Positions 8,689 through 16,004 of a stretch of 56,382 nucleotides of DNA are shown one piece after another. The stretch comes from Mediterraneibacter glycyrrhizinilyticus (GTDB lineage: Bacteria > Bacillota > Clostridia > Lachnospirales > Lachnospiraceae). The DNA lies in NCBI RefSeq assembly GCF_016902345.1, contig NZ_JACJLR010000021.1:1-56382 (forward strand). Direction: 5' to 3'. The translations under genes and the position numbers were made by a program. The notes under the pieces are model-generated. The model made no database searches. It had not been told where the DNA came from and saw nothing but the letters and a program-made list of their open reading frames with translations. Position 1 is the stretch's first letter; every line of letters starts with the position of its first letter.

Positions 8689-9582
8689 TCACTTCAGGTT
8701 ATCGCTGTTGTCATGGAAACGGACTGTTCCGATCCCAAGTGCGCCCGGACCGGTATGAGTGCCGATGCTCATGGTAAGGGGCAGGTAAAAAAGTTCCATA
8801 TCAGGAAAACTCTCCTTCATTTCTTTTTTAAAGTATTTCAGTTTTTCCGGATCCATCAGTGTATTGGCAATTCCGACTTTCAGGCATCTCTGATCTTTCA
8901 GATGAGAAAATCTGGAGTCAATGTCCTTTTTCACCGCATCAAGCATGAGCTTAAAAGCTCCCTTCATTCCCCGTGTCTTTGCAAAGGAATCCAGCTTGTC
9001 TCCCTGGATCGTAAGCACAGGTTTCAGTTTCAGGACGGTGCCGATGGCTGCGGCTGCGGGGGTGATACGCCCGCCCTTTTTTAGATATTCCAGGGTGTCT
9101 ACCGCGATATAGATGCTCGCATCCATAGCTTCTTCTTCCAGGATCTTCTTGATCGAGCTCCCTGTCTTTCCTTCCGCAGCAAGGACCTGTGCGTCAAGCA
9201 CAGACTGTGCCTGGGTTACAGAGATCCGGTGATTGTCCACGACAAAGACTCTCCCCTCGTATTTCTCATCAGCGGAGAGCATGGCGGCCGTCTGGCAGGT
9301 ATTGCTCAGCCCGCTGGACATGGGGATAAATACCACCTCATCATGGTGCCGGAGAAGGTCATCCCACATCGCCGTCACGTCTCCGGGGGAAGGCTGGGAG
9401 GTAGTGATGTCAGCGCCGGACCTCTGTTTTTCGTGGAACTCTTCCAGACTGATATCAATTCCTTCGCAGTAGGTCTGTCCGTCGATGATGACCGGCATGG
9501 GAAGGACGTGGATTCCCAGTTTATCTCCTTCTGCGGGCATGATCCCGCAGTTGCTGTCCGTCATAATGGCAATTTCCGGCAT
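8689..9582 (-). CDS. DegV family fatty-acid-binding protein
   Basis: The 297-residue protein shows the DegV fold markers: N-terminal IMTDSNCGI, the TTSQPSPGD loop, the IPMSSGLSNT lipid-head motif and ITPAAAAIGTVLKLKPVL. Family members bind fatty acids and, in Firmicutes, act with fatty acid kinase (FakB role) to deliver acyl groups to phospholipid synthesis. No fakA is nearby. ATG is at 9582 behind GGAGGA. The gene is divergent from a TetR gene across a 136-bp region that holds its promoter and an inverted repeat. Confidence 0.9.
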   Translation of the reverse strand: MPEIAIMTDSNCGIMPAEGDKLGIHVLPMPVIIDGQTYCEGIDISLEEFHEKQRSGADITTSQPSPGDVTAMWDDLLRHHDEVVFIPMSSGLSNTCQTAAMLSADEKYEGRVFVVDNHRISVTQAQSVLDAQVLAAEGKTGSSIKKILEEEAMDASIYIAVDTLEYLKKGGRITPAAAAIGTVLKLKPVLTIQGDKLDSFAKTRGMKGAFKLMLDAVKKDIDSRFSHLKDQRCLKVGIANTLMDPEKLKYFKKEMKESFPDMELFYLPLTMSIGTHTGPGALGIGTVRFHDNSDNLK

Positions 9583-9617
9583 ATTATCTCCTCCAAAAAC
9601 GTTTATTGACCGTTATT

Positions 9618-9631
9618 TTAACAGGTGTTAA
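9618..9631. promoter_or_regulatory. Inverted repeat, candidate TetR operator
   Basis: TTAACA-GG-TGTTAA is a perfect 6+6 palindrome between degV and the TetR gene, directly downstream of the degV -10. Position suggests a TetR site; no experimental support. Confidence 0.35.
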
Positions 9632-9632
9632 G

Positions 9633-9661
9633 ATTATAGCAAAACAGACTGTGAATAACAA
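9633..9661 (-). promoter_or_regulatory. degV promoter
   Basis: On the minus strand TTGTTA (9661-9656), a 17-bp spacer and TATAAT (9638-9633), with a TGC extended -10. Confidence 0.55.
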
Positions 9662-9718
9662 TGAACAAAAAACGGAAAATGTAAGTTATTTATACAGGAA
9701 AGGAAAAATGACAGACAA

Positions 9719-10357
9719 ATGGAGGACAAAAGGATCACAAAGACGAAAAAGACGCTCAAGAATGCACTTATGAAGATGCTTGATGAGAAAGATTTTGAAC
9801 ATATCTCGATCACTGAGCTGTGCAGGATCGCTGAGGTGAGCCGGATCACCTTCTATTCCCACTACAATGATAAATATGCTCTGCTGGACGATATTTTTAA
9901 TGATATGCTTGCGGCGGGGACAGAAGACTACTACAGGCGTCAGGCGGAGAACAATCCCCGCGGACACCTGGTGGCAGGGTATGTGAACATGCTCGACAGT
10001 ATCCTGAAGATCTATTATGACCGCTTTGAATTTTTCCGCCACGCGGACCCGGAGAAGAATCCTTATCTTGCATCCAGATTCTACAGTATCGTTCTGGAAA
10101 CAGTGGAGCTTCACACGGACCATGTGCGCCGAAGGCTGAAGCTGAAGTATTCCCCGAAAAAGATCGCGGGATTTGTCTGTTTTGGATTGATCGGGTTTAT
10201 CAATGAATGCCATGTGGAAAATACTCCGCTGGAGCAGATCACACGGGAGGCGGAGGAACTTCTCACAGATATATTCAGATCCGGCATACTTACCGAGAAA
10301 GAAGAGCATGAAAAAATGGAAGCAATGGGGCTCGAACCCATGACCTCTCGCGTGTGA
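9719..10357 (+). CDS. TetR/AcrR family regulator whose 3' end lies in an antisense tRNA gene
   Basis: The 212-residue protein has an N-terminal TetR helix-turn-helix (residues about 8-55, ITELCRIAEVSRITFYSHY) and a C-terminal ligand domain of the type seen in TetR-like DhaS regulators. The last ten residues (GLEPMTSRV) are the translation of the complement of tRNA-Val, and the stop at 10355-10357 lies inside that tRNA gene. The natural protein probably ended near residue 198 or simply uses this stop. It is divergent from degV; the MATE gene across the tRNA is the other possible target. Ligand unknown. Confidence 0.8.
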   Translation: MEDKRITKTKKTLKNALMKMLDEKDFEHISITELCRIAEVSRITFYSHYNDKYALLDDIFNDMLAAGTEDYYRRQAENNPRGHLVAGYVNMLDSILKIYYDRFEFFRHADPEKNPYLASRFYSIVLETVELHTDHVRRRLKLKYSPKKIAGFVCFGLIGFINECHVENTPLEQITREAEELLTDIFRSGILTEKEEHEKMEAMGLEPMTSRV

Positions 10358-10390
10358 GGCGAACGCTCATCCCAGCTGAGCTATGCTTCC
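10317..10390 (-). tRNA. tRNA-Val(CAC)
   Basis: Read on the minus strand, a 74-nt cloverleaf is complete. The acceptor is GGAAGCA/TGCTTCC plus discriminator A, the D-arm is GCTC/GAGC, the anticodon stem is TTCGC/GCGAG with loop CTCACAC (anticodon CAC), and the T-arm is ATGGG-TTCGAGC-CCCAT. CCA is not encoded, and six T residues follow directly as a terminator. The 3' end of the TetR gene overlaps it on the other strand. Confidence 0.93.
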
Positions 10391-10399
10391 ATGTAGACT

Positions 10400-10427
10400 A
10401 TTATAGCACTTCGCCGGGAAAATGCAA
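10400..10427 (-). promoter_or_regulatory. tRNA-Val promoter
   Basis: On the minus strand TTGCAT (10427-10422), a 16-bp spacer and TATAAT (10405-10400) preceded by TGC. The start site would be a few bases before the tRNA 5' end. Confidence 0.6.
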
Positions 10428-10458
10428 GATATACAAATCTGTATTTTCCCGGCGAAGT
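10408..10458 (+). terminator. 16-bp hairpin, probable TetR terminator overlapping the tRNA promoter
   Basis: Perfect arms 10408-10423 and 10443-10458 around a loop that can pair again (AGAT/ATCT). ATCTTTTC follows on the plus strand. One arm covers the spacer of the tRNA-Val promoter. Confidence 0.6.
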
Positions 10459-10576
10459 ATCTTTTCACACTACAGTTTTTATCCTGTGTTCAGGAACAGG
10501 AAAAGGCAGCGCCTTGCCTGCATGAAGAAGACATTTTCCATCCCTGAGTGCGGCTGAAATTTGTTCGCCGCCCTTT

Positions 10577-11956
10577 TCATCTGCTGCCTGCGTAGGAGGC
10601 TGTATCTCCGTATTTTTGGAAAATATGCCGCAGGATCACAAAGGCGCAGATGCTCAGAACAATCTCGGCGATGCACTGGGCATATGACAGCCCGTAGAGC
10701 GGGAACAGCCAGTTCAGGATAAAGAGCGCCGGAATCTCCAGGACGATCTTTCTCATGATGGCGAAAGCGAGGGCATATTTCCCAAATCCCAGCGCCTGGA
10801 ACACACCTACGGAGAGGAAATCGATCCCGAGGAATGTGATGCCGAGGCAGAATCCGCGGAGGAATCTTGTGCCGTAGGACACCACGGCTTCATTCTCCAT
10901 GAACAGGCTGATAAGTCCGCCTGCAGCAATGTAATAGATGACGGTAACGGCGAGCAGAATGGGGATGACGATCTTTATGGCGAAGAGGATTGTTGATTTC
11001 ATCCGCTTCCGGTTCCCGGATGCAAAGTTATAACTCACCAGAGGCATGATCCCCTGGGAAAATCCCATGGACACCTGCATCGGAACCATATAGATCTTAT
11101 ATGCGATACCCATGGCAGCCACTGCGTCTGCTCCGTAAACGGAAGTGAAATTGTTCAGTATTGTCATTCCGGTCACGTTCAGGAGATTCTGGATGGAAGC
11201 CGGGATACCCACTCCGCAGATCTCTCTGACGATATTCTTGCGGAAACAGAACTTCCTGGGATCAATGCAGACAAAGGTGTTCCCTCTCTTTATGTAAAGA
11301 AGGATAAAGAAATAGAGACAGGCCACGCAGTTGGACAGGCAGGTGGCGAGTCCTGCGCCGGCAGCGCCCATGTTCAGACCCCAGGGGAGGATGAAGATCG
11401 GGTCCAGGATGATGTTAAGAAGACACCCGCTCATGGTACCGATGCTTGCGTGCAGTGACGCACCTTCGGATCGGACCAGGTATGCCATGACTACATTGAG
11501 GATAGCGGGAGCTGCGCCCAGATAGACGGTCCAGAACATGTATCCTTCTGTGGCAGTCCGGGTGGTGGCATCGGCTCCGACCAGGGTCAGAAGCGGACTG
11601 TGGAACAGAGCGCACAGGGCGCCGAAGATCAGACCGCATATCAGAGAACAGTAGAAACCGAAAGCAGAACTTCTCGATACCGTTTCATAATCTTTGCGTC
11701 CAAGTGCCCGGCTCATCATGCTGGATGTGCCGACGCCGAATAAGTTGTTTACCGCGTTGAAAGCGAGGAGGACAGGAGCGGCGAGGGACACCGCGGCATT
11801 TTCCACAGGATTTCCCAGCATTCCGACAAAATAAGTGTCCGCCATGTTGTAAAGCACCATGACCAGGGAACTGAAGATCATAGGGACGGACAGTTTCGCG
11901 ACTGCGGAGGGGATCGGTGCGCTCTCAAAGAGCACGGTCTTGTCATTTTGCTGCAT
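10577..11956 (-). CDS. MATE family efflux transporter
   Basis: The 459-residue protein has about 12 hydrophobic segments in two similar halves and typical MATE motifs (YNMADTYFVGMLG near the start, AAMGIAYKIYM and MGFSQGIMPLVSYNFAS in the second half). It would export drugs or metabolites in exchange for Na+ or H+. ATG is at 11956, with GAAGG-like sequence upstream. It is separated from the TetR gene by the tRNA and a hairpin, so regulation by TetR is possible but not shown. Upstream it abuts the toxin-antitoxin locus. Confidence 0.9.
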   Translation of the reverse strand: MQQNDKTVLFESAPIPSAVAKLSVPMIFSSLVMVLYNMADTYFVGMLGNPVENAAVSLAAPVLLAFNAVNNLFGVGTSSMMSRALGRKDYETVSRSSAFGFYCSLICGLIFGALCALFHSPLLTLVGADATTRTATEGYMFWTVYLGAAPAILNVVMAYLVRSEGASLHASIGTMSGCLLNIILDPIFILPWGLNMGAAGAGLATCLSNCVACLYFFILLYIKRGNTFVCIDPRKFCFRKNIVREICGVGIPASIQNLLNVTGMTILNNFTSVYGADAVAAMGIAYKIYMVPMQVSMGFSQGIMPLVSYNFASGNRKRMKSTILFAIKIVIPILLAVTVIYYIAAGGLISLFMENEAVVSYGTRFLRGFCLGITFLGIDFLSVGVFQALGFGKYALAFAIMRKIVLEIPALFILNWLFPLYGLSYAQCIAEIVLSICAFVILRHIFQKYGDTASYAGSR

Positions 11957-11975
11957 GGATGTTCGACCTTCTTTC

Positions 11976-12003
11976 TTGACTTTTGAGATGGGTTTGCTAT
12001 AAT
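11976..12003 (+). promoter_or_regulatory. Strong promoter of the antitoxin RNA
   Basis: TTGACT (11976-11981), a 16-bp spacer and TATAAT (11998-12003) with TGC extension. No coding frame follows on this strand. Confidence 0.75.
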
Positions 12004-12009
12004 GTACTT

Positions 12010-12118
12010 AGCAAGACAACTGGGATAGATGGGTGCACTCCATCCGTCTCGGGCAATATTTAAGTAACTATAGAAATAGTCGTCCTAAACTTTGACGAGA
12101 GCAGGACGGCTATTTCTT
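12010..12118 (+). ncRNA. Predicted type I antitoxin RNA (RatA-like role)
   Basis: An RNA of about 109 nt is predicted from the promoter above to the hairpin 12073-12086/12103-12116 (14 bp with one G-U), followed by TT and a weak U-run. It carries no convincing ORF. Its 3' part is exactly antisense to the end and stop codon of the toxin gene, the arrangement known from TxpA/RatA-type loci. Its 5' end carries AGACAACTGGGA, which is also at the 5' end of the toxin mRNA. Ends are estimated from the promoter and terminator, not measured. Confidence 0.65.
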
Positions 12119-12252
12119 ATGTGTAAAATTGAGAATGGAAACGATCAGTAAGGCGATACTTACGATCAGGCTCAACTCTTCATATGTACTCATAAGCACC
12201 ACTCCTTCCGCAAGACTCCGGAACGAATGGAAAGCTGTCCTCCCAGTTGTCT
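12014..12252. repeat. 12-bp inverted repeat bracketing the toxin-antitoxin locus
   Basis: AGACAACTGGGA (12014-12025) and TCCCAGTTGTCT (12241-12252) are exact reverse complements, one near each RNA's 5' end. A toxin mRNA reaching 12014 could fold its 5' end onto its own 3' end. Confidence 0.7.
12110..12193 (-). CDS. Putative holin-like type I toxin, 27 residues
   Basis: The minus strand encodes a 27-residue peptide beginning MSTYEELSLIVSIALL and ending NFTHKK. It has a short acidic N-terminus, one hydrophobic membrane segment and a basic tail. This is the pattern of the putative holin-like toxin family (TxpA/BsrG-like). An AAGGAG ribosome site lies nine bases before ATG 12193. Such peptides insert in the membrane and arrest growth when the antisense RNA is lost. 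The stop codon lies in the terminator stem of the opposite RNA. It is too short for ordinary ORF calling but the start, ribosome site and composition are all consistent. Confidence 0.8.
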   Translation of the reverse strand: MSTYEELSLIVSIALLIVSILNFTHKK

Positions 12253-12302
12253 GGATAAATATATTATTTTGGGATTACGATAAGGAATAAAATTTATGCG
12301 AT

Positions 12303-12334
12303 AAAGAAAATCCCGCAACCTTTCGGTTACGGGA
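12303..12334 (-). terminator. tRNA-Leu terminator
   Basis: CCCGTAACC/GGTTGCGGG stem (12311-12334, minus strand) followed by ATTTTCTTT. Confidence 0.75.
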
Positions 12335-12338
12335 TGTA

Positions 12339-12422
12339 TGCGGAAGAAGAGACTTGAACTCTCACAGGATTAACTCCCACTAGAACCTGAATCTAGCGCG
12401 TCTGCCATTCCGCCACTTCCGC
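12339..12422 (-). tRNA. tRNA-Leu(CAG)
   Basis: An 84-nt class II tRNA on the minus strand. The acceptor is GCGGAAG/CTTCCGC plus A, and the anticodon stem CTAGA/TCTAG has loop TTCAGGT (anticodon CAG). A long variable arm is present as expected for leucine, with the T-loop TTCAAGT. It ends in a hairpin terminator. CCA is not encoded. Confidence 0.93.
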
Positions 12423-12501
12423 TCGACAAGGGATATAATACCATAAGAAAAAGGGTTTGTAAACCCCTAAATTATATTTTTTTAATGTTATGTCATGGCC
12501 C

Positions 12502-12527
12502 GTCGATTGCAAAACTAAATTCCACCC
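12502..12527 (+). repeat. Solitary copy of the motif found at the right edge
   Basis: GTCGATTGCAAAACTAAATT followed by CCACCC closely matches the start of the three-fold repeat at 56278 (GTCGATTGAAAAAGTAAATT, then CCACTT). No transposase gene is next to this copy, so it may be an element scar. The rest of 12423-12552 shows nothing else. Confidence 0.5.
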
Positions 12528-12552
12528 TTCACACTGCATGAGATAATCCATC

Positions 12553-12581
12553 TTGACATATATAGATTGCCGATATATAAT
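12553..12581 (+). promoter_or_regulatory. Consensus promoter of the padR operon
   Basis: TTGACA (12553-12558), exactly 17 bp, TATAAT (12576-12581). A perfect sigma-A consensus promoter normally needs a repressor, which fits the PadR product. Confidence 0.85.
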
Positions 12582-12610
12582 AAGGCAAACATATATAGAT
12601 AATCGATATA
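12556..12610. promoter_or_regulatory. Two PadR-type operator repeats
   Basis: ACATATATAGAT-N3-CGATATA occurs at 12556-12577 and again at 12589-12610, 33 bp apart. Each unit is close to a palindrome (TATAT..G / C..ATATA). The first covers the promoter spacer and the second the start site, so binding would block the operon. Autoregulation is inferred. Confidence 0.65.
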
Positions 12611-12627
12611 AATAAGGAGGGATCACG

Positions 12628-12963
12628 ATGAAAGTAGACAAAAGCCTTGTATCTGGAAGTACTACAATGCTTCTCTTAAAACTTCTCTCAGAGAAGGACA
12701 TGTATGGATATGAGATGATCGAGACACTGAGAGAGCGGTCTCAGAATGTGTTTGAGCTGAAGGCCGGGACACTCTATCCCCTGCTCCACGGGCTGGAGGA
12801 AAAGGGGATGCTCACTGTCTATGAAAAGGAGGTGGGCGGCAAAACGCGGAAATACTACAGTATTGCCAAAAAGGGTCTGAAAGTTCTGGATGAGAAGCAG
12901 GAAGAGTGGAAGACATATGCGCAGGCGGTGACGAATGTGCTGGCAGCAGGAGGGGTTGTATGA
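12628..12963 (+). CDS. PadR family transcriptional regulator
   Basis: The 111-residue protein carries a PadR winged helix, with LLLKLLSEKDMYGYEMIE, the GTLYPLLHGLEEKGML recognition region and the RKYYSIAKKGLKVL wing. It is the short PadR-s2 type with only a brief C-terminal helix. ATG 12628 follows AGGAGGG. The stop overlaps the start of the next gene (ATGA at 12960-12963), so the two are translated together. PadR proteins of this kind usually repress their own operon and respond to membrane or drug stress; the signal here is unknown. Confidence 0.92.
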   Translation: MKVDKSLVSGSTTMLLLKLLSEKDMYGYEMIETLRERSQNVFELKAGTLYPLLHGLEEKGMLTVYEKEVGGKTRKYYSIAKKGLKVLDEKQEEWKTYAQAVTNVLAAGGVV

Positions 12964-14309
12964 AAGCGGAAGAATATTTGAAAACACTGACGGACCAGAT
13001 CCGTTGCAAGATGGCGAAGGAGGCAGTGCGGGATGAACTGCTCTGCCACATCGAGGATCAGAAGGCTGCCTTCATCAGTGAGGGGATGGAACAGGATGAG
13101 GCGGAGGAAGCGGCAGTGCTGGAGATGGGAGATCCTGTGGAGACGGGGAATGAGATGGACCGGATCCACCGCCCGAAGATGGCGTGGGGGATGATCGCGC
13201 TGATCGCCGCGCTGAGCATCGTCGGGTATGTGGTCCAGAAGCTGATAGAAGCGAAAGTGGTCGAGGCGGGAGGTTACAACTGGCTGGGATCGAAGAACCT
13301 GCTCTTTCTGGCTGCAGGGCTTGTGATCATGATAGGGGTGTGCTTTTTGGACTACACCCGGATCGGAAAGTATGCGAGGAAGATCATGATCTCTGTGGAT
13401 GTTCTGGTATTTGTCGGGATCACATTCTTTGCGCTTATGCTGAACGGAGCAGCAAACTTTATCTGGATCCCGGTGATCGGACCTATCACGATCGAGTACA
13501 TCCTTCTTCTGACAGTGCCGCTCTACGCAGGCGTGCTGTATTCTTACCGGGGACAGGGATACCGGGCTGTGGTAAAGGGGATCCTCTGGATGATCCTGCC
13601 GGTCTGGCTGGCGCTCCGGATCCCCCGTCTGACGACGTCGGTCACTCTGGCGCTGTCCTTTGTGATCATGCTGGTGATCGCCGTGTGGAGAAACTGGTTC
13701 CGGATATCCAGAAAAAAGACGCTTGCAGGGATCTTTGCCGGGACGGTCATAGCTCCGGCTATGGTGGGCGCTTACTACTGGTTTTTCGGAGCGTCCTATC
13801 AGCAGGAGAGGCTGCGGATGATCCTGACGCGGGATCCGAACGAATCCGGCGCGGGATATACCGTAGGGGTCATACGGCAGCTCCTTGGGGACAGCAGGAT
13901 CGCGGGACCGGGGAATCTCTCTCTGGAGGCGTCCCAGGTCCCGGTGTTCCAGGACTTTGTGCTGAGCGGTGTGATCGCCTACTACGGCATCCTTGCCGCA
14001 GTGATCTTTGTAGGGCTTCTGCTGTTCCTTCTGGTGCGGTTCCTTAAGATCTCCCTGGGGCAGAGAAACCAGCTCGGGATGCTGATGGGAGCCGGGTGCT
14101 CCGTGCTGTTCCTGGTGGAAGCGGCGTTTTATCTCCTGACCAATCTTGGAGTGATCTACGTGGGGACCTTCTGTCCGTTCCTGAGCTACGGCGGGACGGG
14201 GACGATCGTGACCTATATCCTGCTGGGGCTCCTTCTGAGTATCTACCGGTACCAGAATACGGCTCCGGAGAGGAAACCGGTTCCAAGGATCTTCAGAAAG
14301 CCTGTGTGA
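12960..14309 (+). CDS. FtsW/RodA/SpoVE-like SEDS protein with permease-prefix N-terminus
   Basis: The 449-residue protein begins with a 75-residue soluble helical region (KAEEYLKTLTDQIRCK, EAVRDELLCHIEDQ) of the kind placed in front of PadR-linked permeases. About ten membrane segments follow, ending in the SEDS signature PFLSYGGTG. SEDS proteins polymerise peptidoglycan glycan chains. The catalytic Asp of the family corresponds to D332 in VFQDFVLSG, but the following usual Glu pair is replaced (IAYYG). It is therefore either a divergent SEDS polymerase or a stress-specific variant. ATG 12960 was chosen for its overlap with padR; the upstream ATG 12906 lies inside padR. Confidence 0.85.
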   Translation: MKAEEYLKTLTDQIRCKMAKEAVRDELLCHIEDQKAAFISEGMEQDEAEEAAVLEMGDPVETGNEMDRIHRPKMAWGMIALIAALSIVGYVVQKLIEAKVVEAGGYNWLGSKNLLFLAAGLVIMIGVCFLDYTRIGKYARKIMISVDVLVFVGITFFALMLNGAANFIWIPVIGPITIEYILLLTVPLYAGVLYSYRGQGYRAVVKGILWMILPVWLALRIPRLTTSVTLALSFVIMLVIAVWRNWFRISRKKTLAGIFAGTVIAPAMVGAYYWFFGASYQQERLRMILTRDPNESGAGYTVGVIRQLLGDSRIAGPGNLSLEASQVPVFQDFVLSGVIAYYGILAAVIFVGLLLFLLVRFLKISLGQRNQLGMLMGAGCSVLFLVEAAFYLLTNLGVIYVGTFCPFLSYGGTGTIVTYILLGLLLSIYRYQNTAPERKPVPRIFRKPV

Positions 14310-14346
14310 GAAGGGCTGCGCATGGAAAACGTATGATATGAGACGG

Positions 14347-14388
14347 AAAAAGGCATCCGGGACAGAACTCTGTCCGGATGCCTTTTTT
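14347..14388. terminator. Terminator of the padR operon
   Basis: A long stem made of GGCATCCGG and CCGGATGCC, with inner GACAG/CTGTC, is flanked by A5 and T6. It also works for the converging phosphofructokinase gene. Confidence 0.85.
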
Positions 14389-14523
14389 GCGACGGCGATG
14401 AGCCAAAATCCGGACTTGCACGGGACTTTGGCATCCGTTTATGATCCCGGAATATGCCATTTTGGCACTCACGGGGATTCGCAGAATATCCGCCGAAGAA
14501 AATAGAAATATCTGAAAACGGAC

Positions 14524-15753
14524 CTAACGGCTCTTTCTGTATGCGAACTTCGGAAGCCCGTTTTCCTCGGGGACTTTGACGCTGCCCTGGATCAGCGGCA
14601 GGGCGTAATCGATGAACTCCTGTGAGACGTCGGAACCGTCCTTTGTGATCCACTCCGGAGGAACGGTCTTCTCCTGATTACAGATCAGGTGTACGTCTTT
14701 CAGCTCATAATCGATGCGGTAGGGCTTGCCCGGGAGCCTGGTGAATGCGACCATTTTTGTGCTGGCTCCTTCCAGGGCACAATTTACTCCGAAAGCTCCG
14801 GCAGCGGCAGCTTCCTTTAAGTCTGTCTCAGAGAGTGTGGCGGAGGAACAGCGCTGTGAGACGTTGAGCTCCACGGAACGGACTTTGACGCCCAGTTTTT
14901 CTTTTACCAGATTTTCCAGATATTTGCCGGAACCTGTGAGCATTTTGTGGCCGAAGGTATCGGTCTCTATGTTTTTATCGAGTTCGCAGATAAATGTTCC
15001 TTCCGCGTCGTGGATCCCTTCGGAGATGCAGACTACAAGATTGGATACGGTTTCCAGGGAAGATCTTACTGATTCGATAAATTTGTCCGGATCAAAGGCT
15101 GTCTCCGGCAGGTAAATGAGGACAGGATTGTCGCCTTCGAATTTCCTGGCAAGGGCGGACGCGGCGGTCAGCCAGCCGGCGTGACGCCCCATGATCTCCA
15201 CGATGGTTACAGATTTCTTACTGTCATATACTGAGGCATCCAGAGCGATCTCGCGCACTGTGGAGGCGACATATTTAGCCGCACTTCCGAATCCCGGGGT
15301 GTGGTCCGTGAGCACCAGATCGTTGTCAATGGTCTTGGGGATCCCGATGAAACGGATCTCACTGCCGGTCTTATCGGCGTATGCGGACAGTTTGCTCACT
15401 GTGTCCATGGAGTCATTTCCGCCGATATAGAAAAAGAAACCGATCTGATACTCTTCAAATCTCTCAAAGATGCGGGAGTATACTTCGTCTTCCAGATCAT
15501 CCGGGAGCCGGCATCTGCATGAGCCAAGGTAAGCACCGGGGGTGGTGCGGACCAGTTCCAGTTCTCCGGATCTCATGAGGGGTTCCATATCCATGACGGT
15601 CCCATTGAGCAGACCTTCGATCCCATTGACCATCCCGTAGACTGTGCCGCAGGCATCCTCGTGCTTCAGGGCTTCACAGACAACCCCGCAGAGACTGGAA
15701 TTGATGACGGCGGTGGGACCTCCGGACTGTCCGACGATTACATTTTTTTTCAT
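14524..15753 (-). CDS. Pyrophosphate-type 6-phosphofructokinase
   Basis: The 409-residue enzyme phosphorylates fructose 6-phosphate in glycolysis. The active-site motif GGNDS (111-115) has Asp where ATP enzymes have Gly, and PKTIDND (139-145) has the Lys typical of pyrophosphate-dependent enzymes, so PPi rather than ATP is the likely donor and the reaction is reversible. EIMGRHAGW and the substrate loop around SEGIHDAEG are present. ATG 15753 lies behind AAGGAGG. Anaerobic clostridia often use this form. Its promoter holds two palindromes. Confidence 0.92.
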   Translation of the reverse strand: MKKNVIVGQSGGPTAVINSSLCGVVCEALKHEDACGTVYGMVNGIEGLLNGTVMDMEPLMRSGELELVRTTPGAYLGSCRCRLPDDLEDEVYSRIFERFEEYQIGFFFYIGGNDSMDTVSKLSAYADKTGSEIRFIGIPKTIDNDLVLTDHTPGFGSAAKYVASTVREIALDASVYDSKKSVTIVEIMGRHAGWLTAASALARKFEGDNPVLIYLPETAFDPDKFIESVRSSLETVSNLVVCISEGIHDAEGTFICELDKNIETDTFGHKMLTGSGKYLENLVKEKLGVKVRSVELNVSQRCSSATLSETDLKEAAAAGAFGVNCALEGASTKMVAFTRLPGKPYRIDYELKDVHLICNQEKTVPPEWITKDGSDVSQEFIDYALPLIQGSVKVPEENGLPKFAYRKSR

Positions 15754-15779
15754 TCGTTTCCTCCTTGATATTGATGTCC

Positions 15780-15829
15780 GGTCACAGTGTGACCGATATT
15801 TATAGTAAGTTGCAGTGTGAAATGCAACT
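15780..15829 (-). promoter_or_regulatory. Phosphofructokinase promoter with two palindromes
   Basis: On the minus strand TTGCAT (15827-15822), 17 bp, TATAAA (15804-15799). AGTTGCA/TGCAACT (15808-15814/15823-15829) spans the spacer and -35, and GGTCAC-AGT-GTGACC (15780-15794) lies just after the -10. Both are good operator positions. Confidence 0.5.
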
Positions 15830-15865
15830 ATAGCCGTACTACTAATATATAGTAAAAAAATAAAT

Positions 15866-15895
15866 TTTACAATACAAAGAAAATGATGCTATAAT
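15866..15895 (+). promoter_or_regulatory. Glycosyltransferase promoter
   Basis: TTTACA (15866-15871), 18 bp, TATAAT (15890-15895). The start codon is about 105 bp further. Confidence 0.5.
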
Positions 15896-16004
15896 ATAGT
15901 TGTATCAGTGCGTCTTTGTGAATGGCGCGGCTGAATTTACAAACTAAATATCCGATTTCAGGAGAAAATAGAAAACAGGCTGTAAGATTAAGGGAGGAAA
16001 AGCC

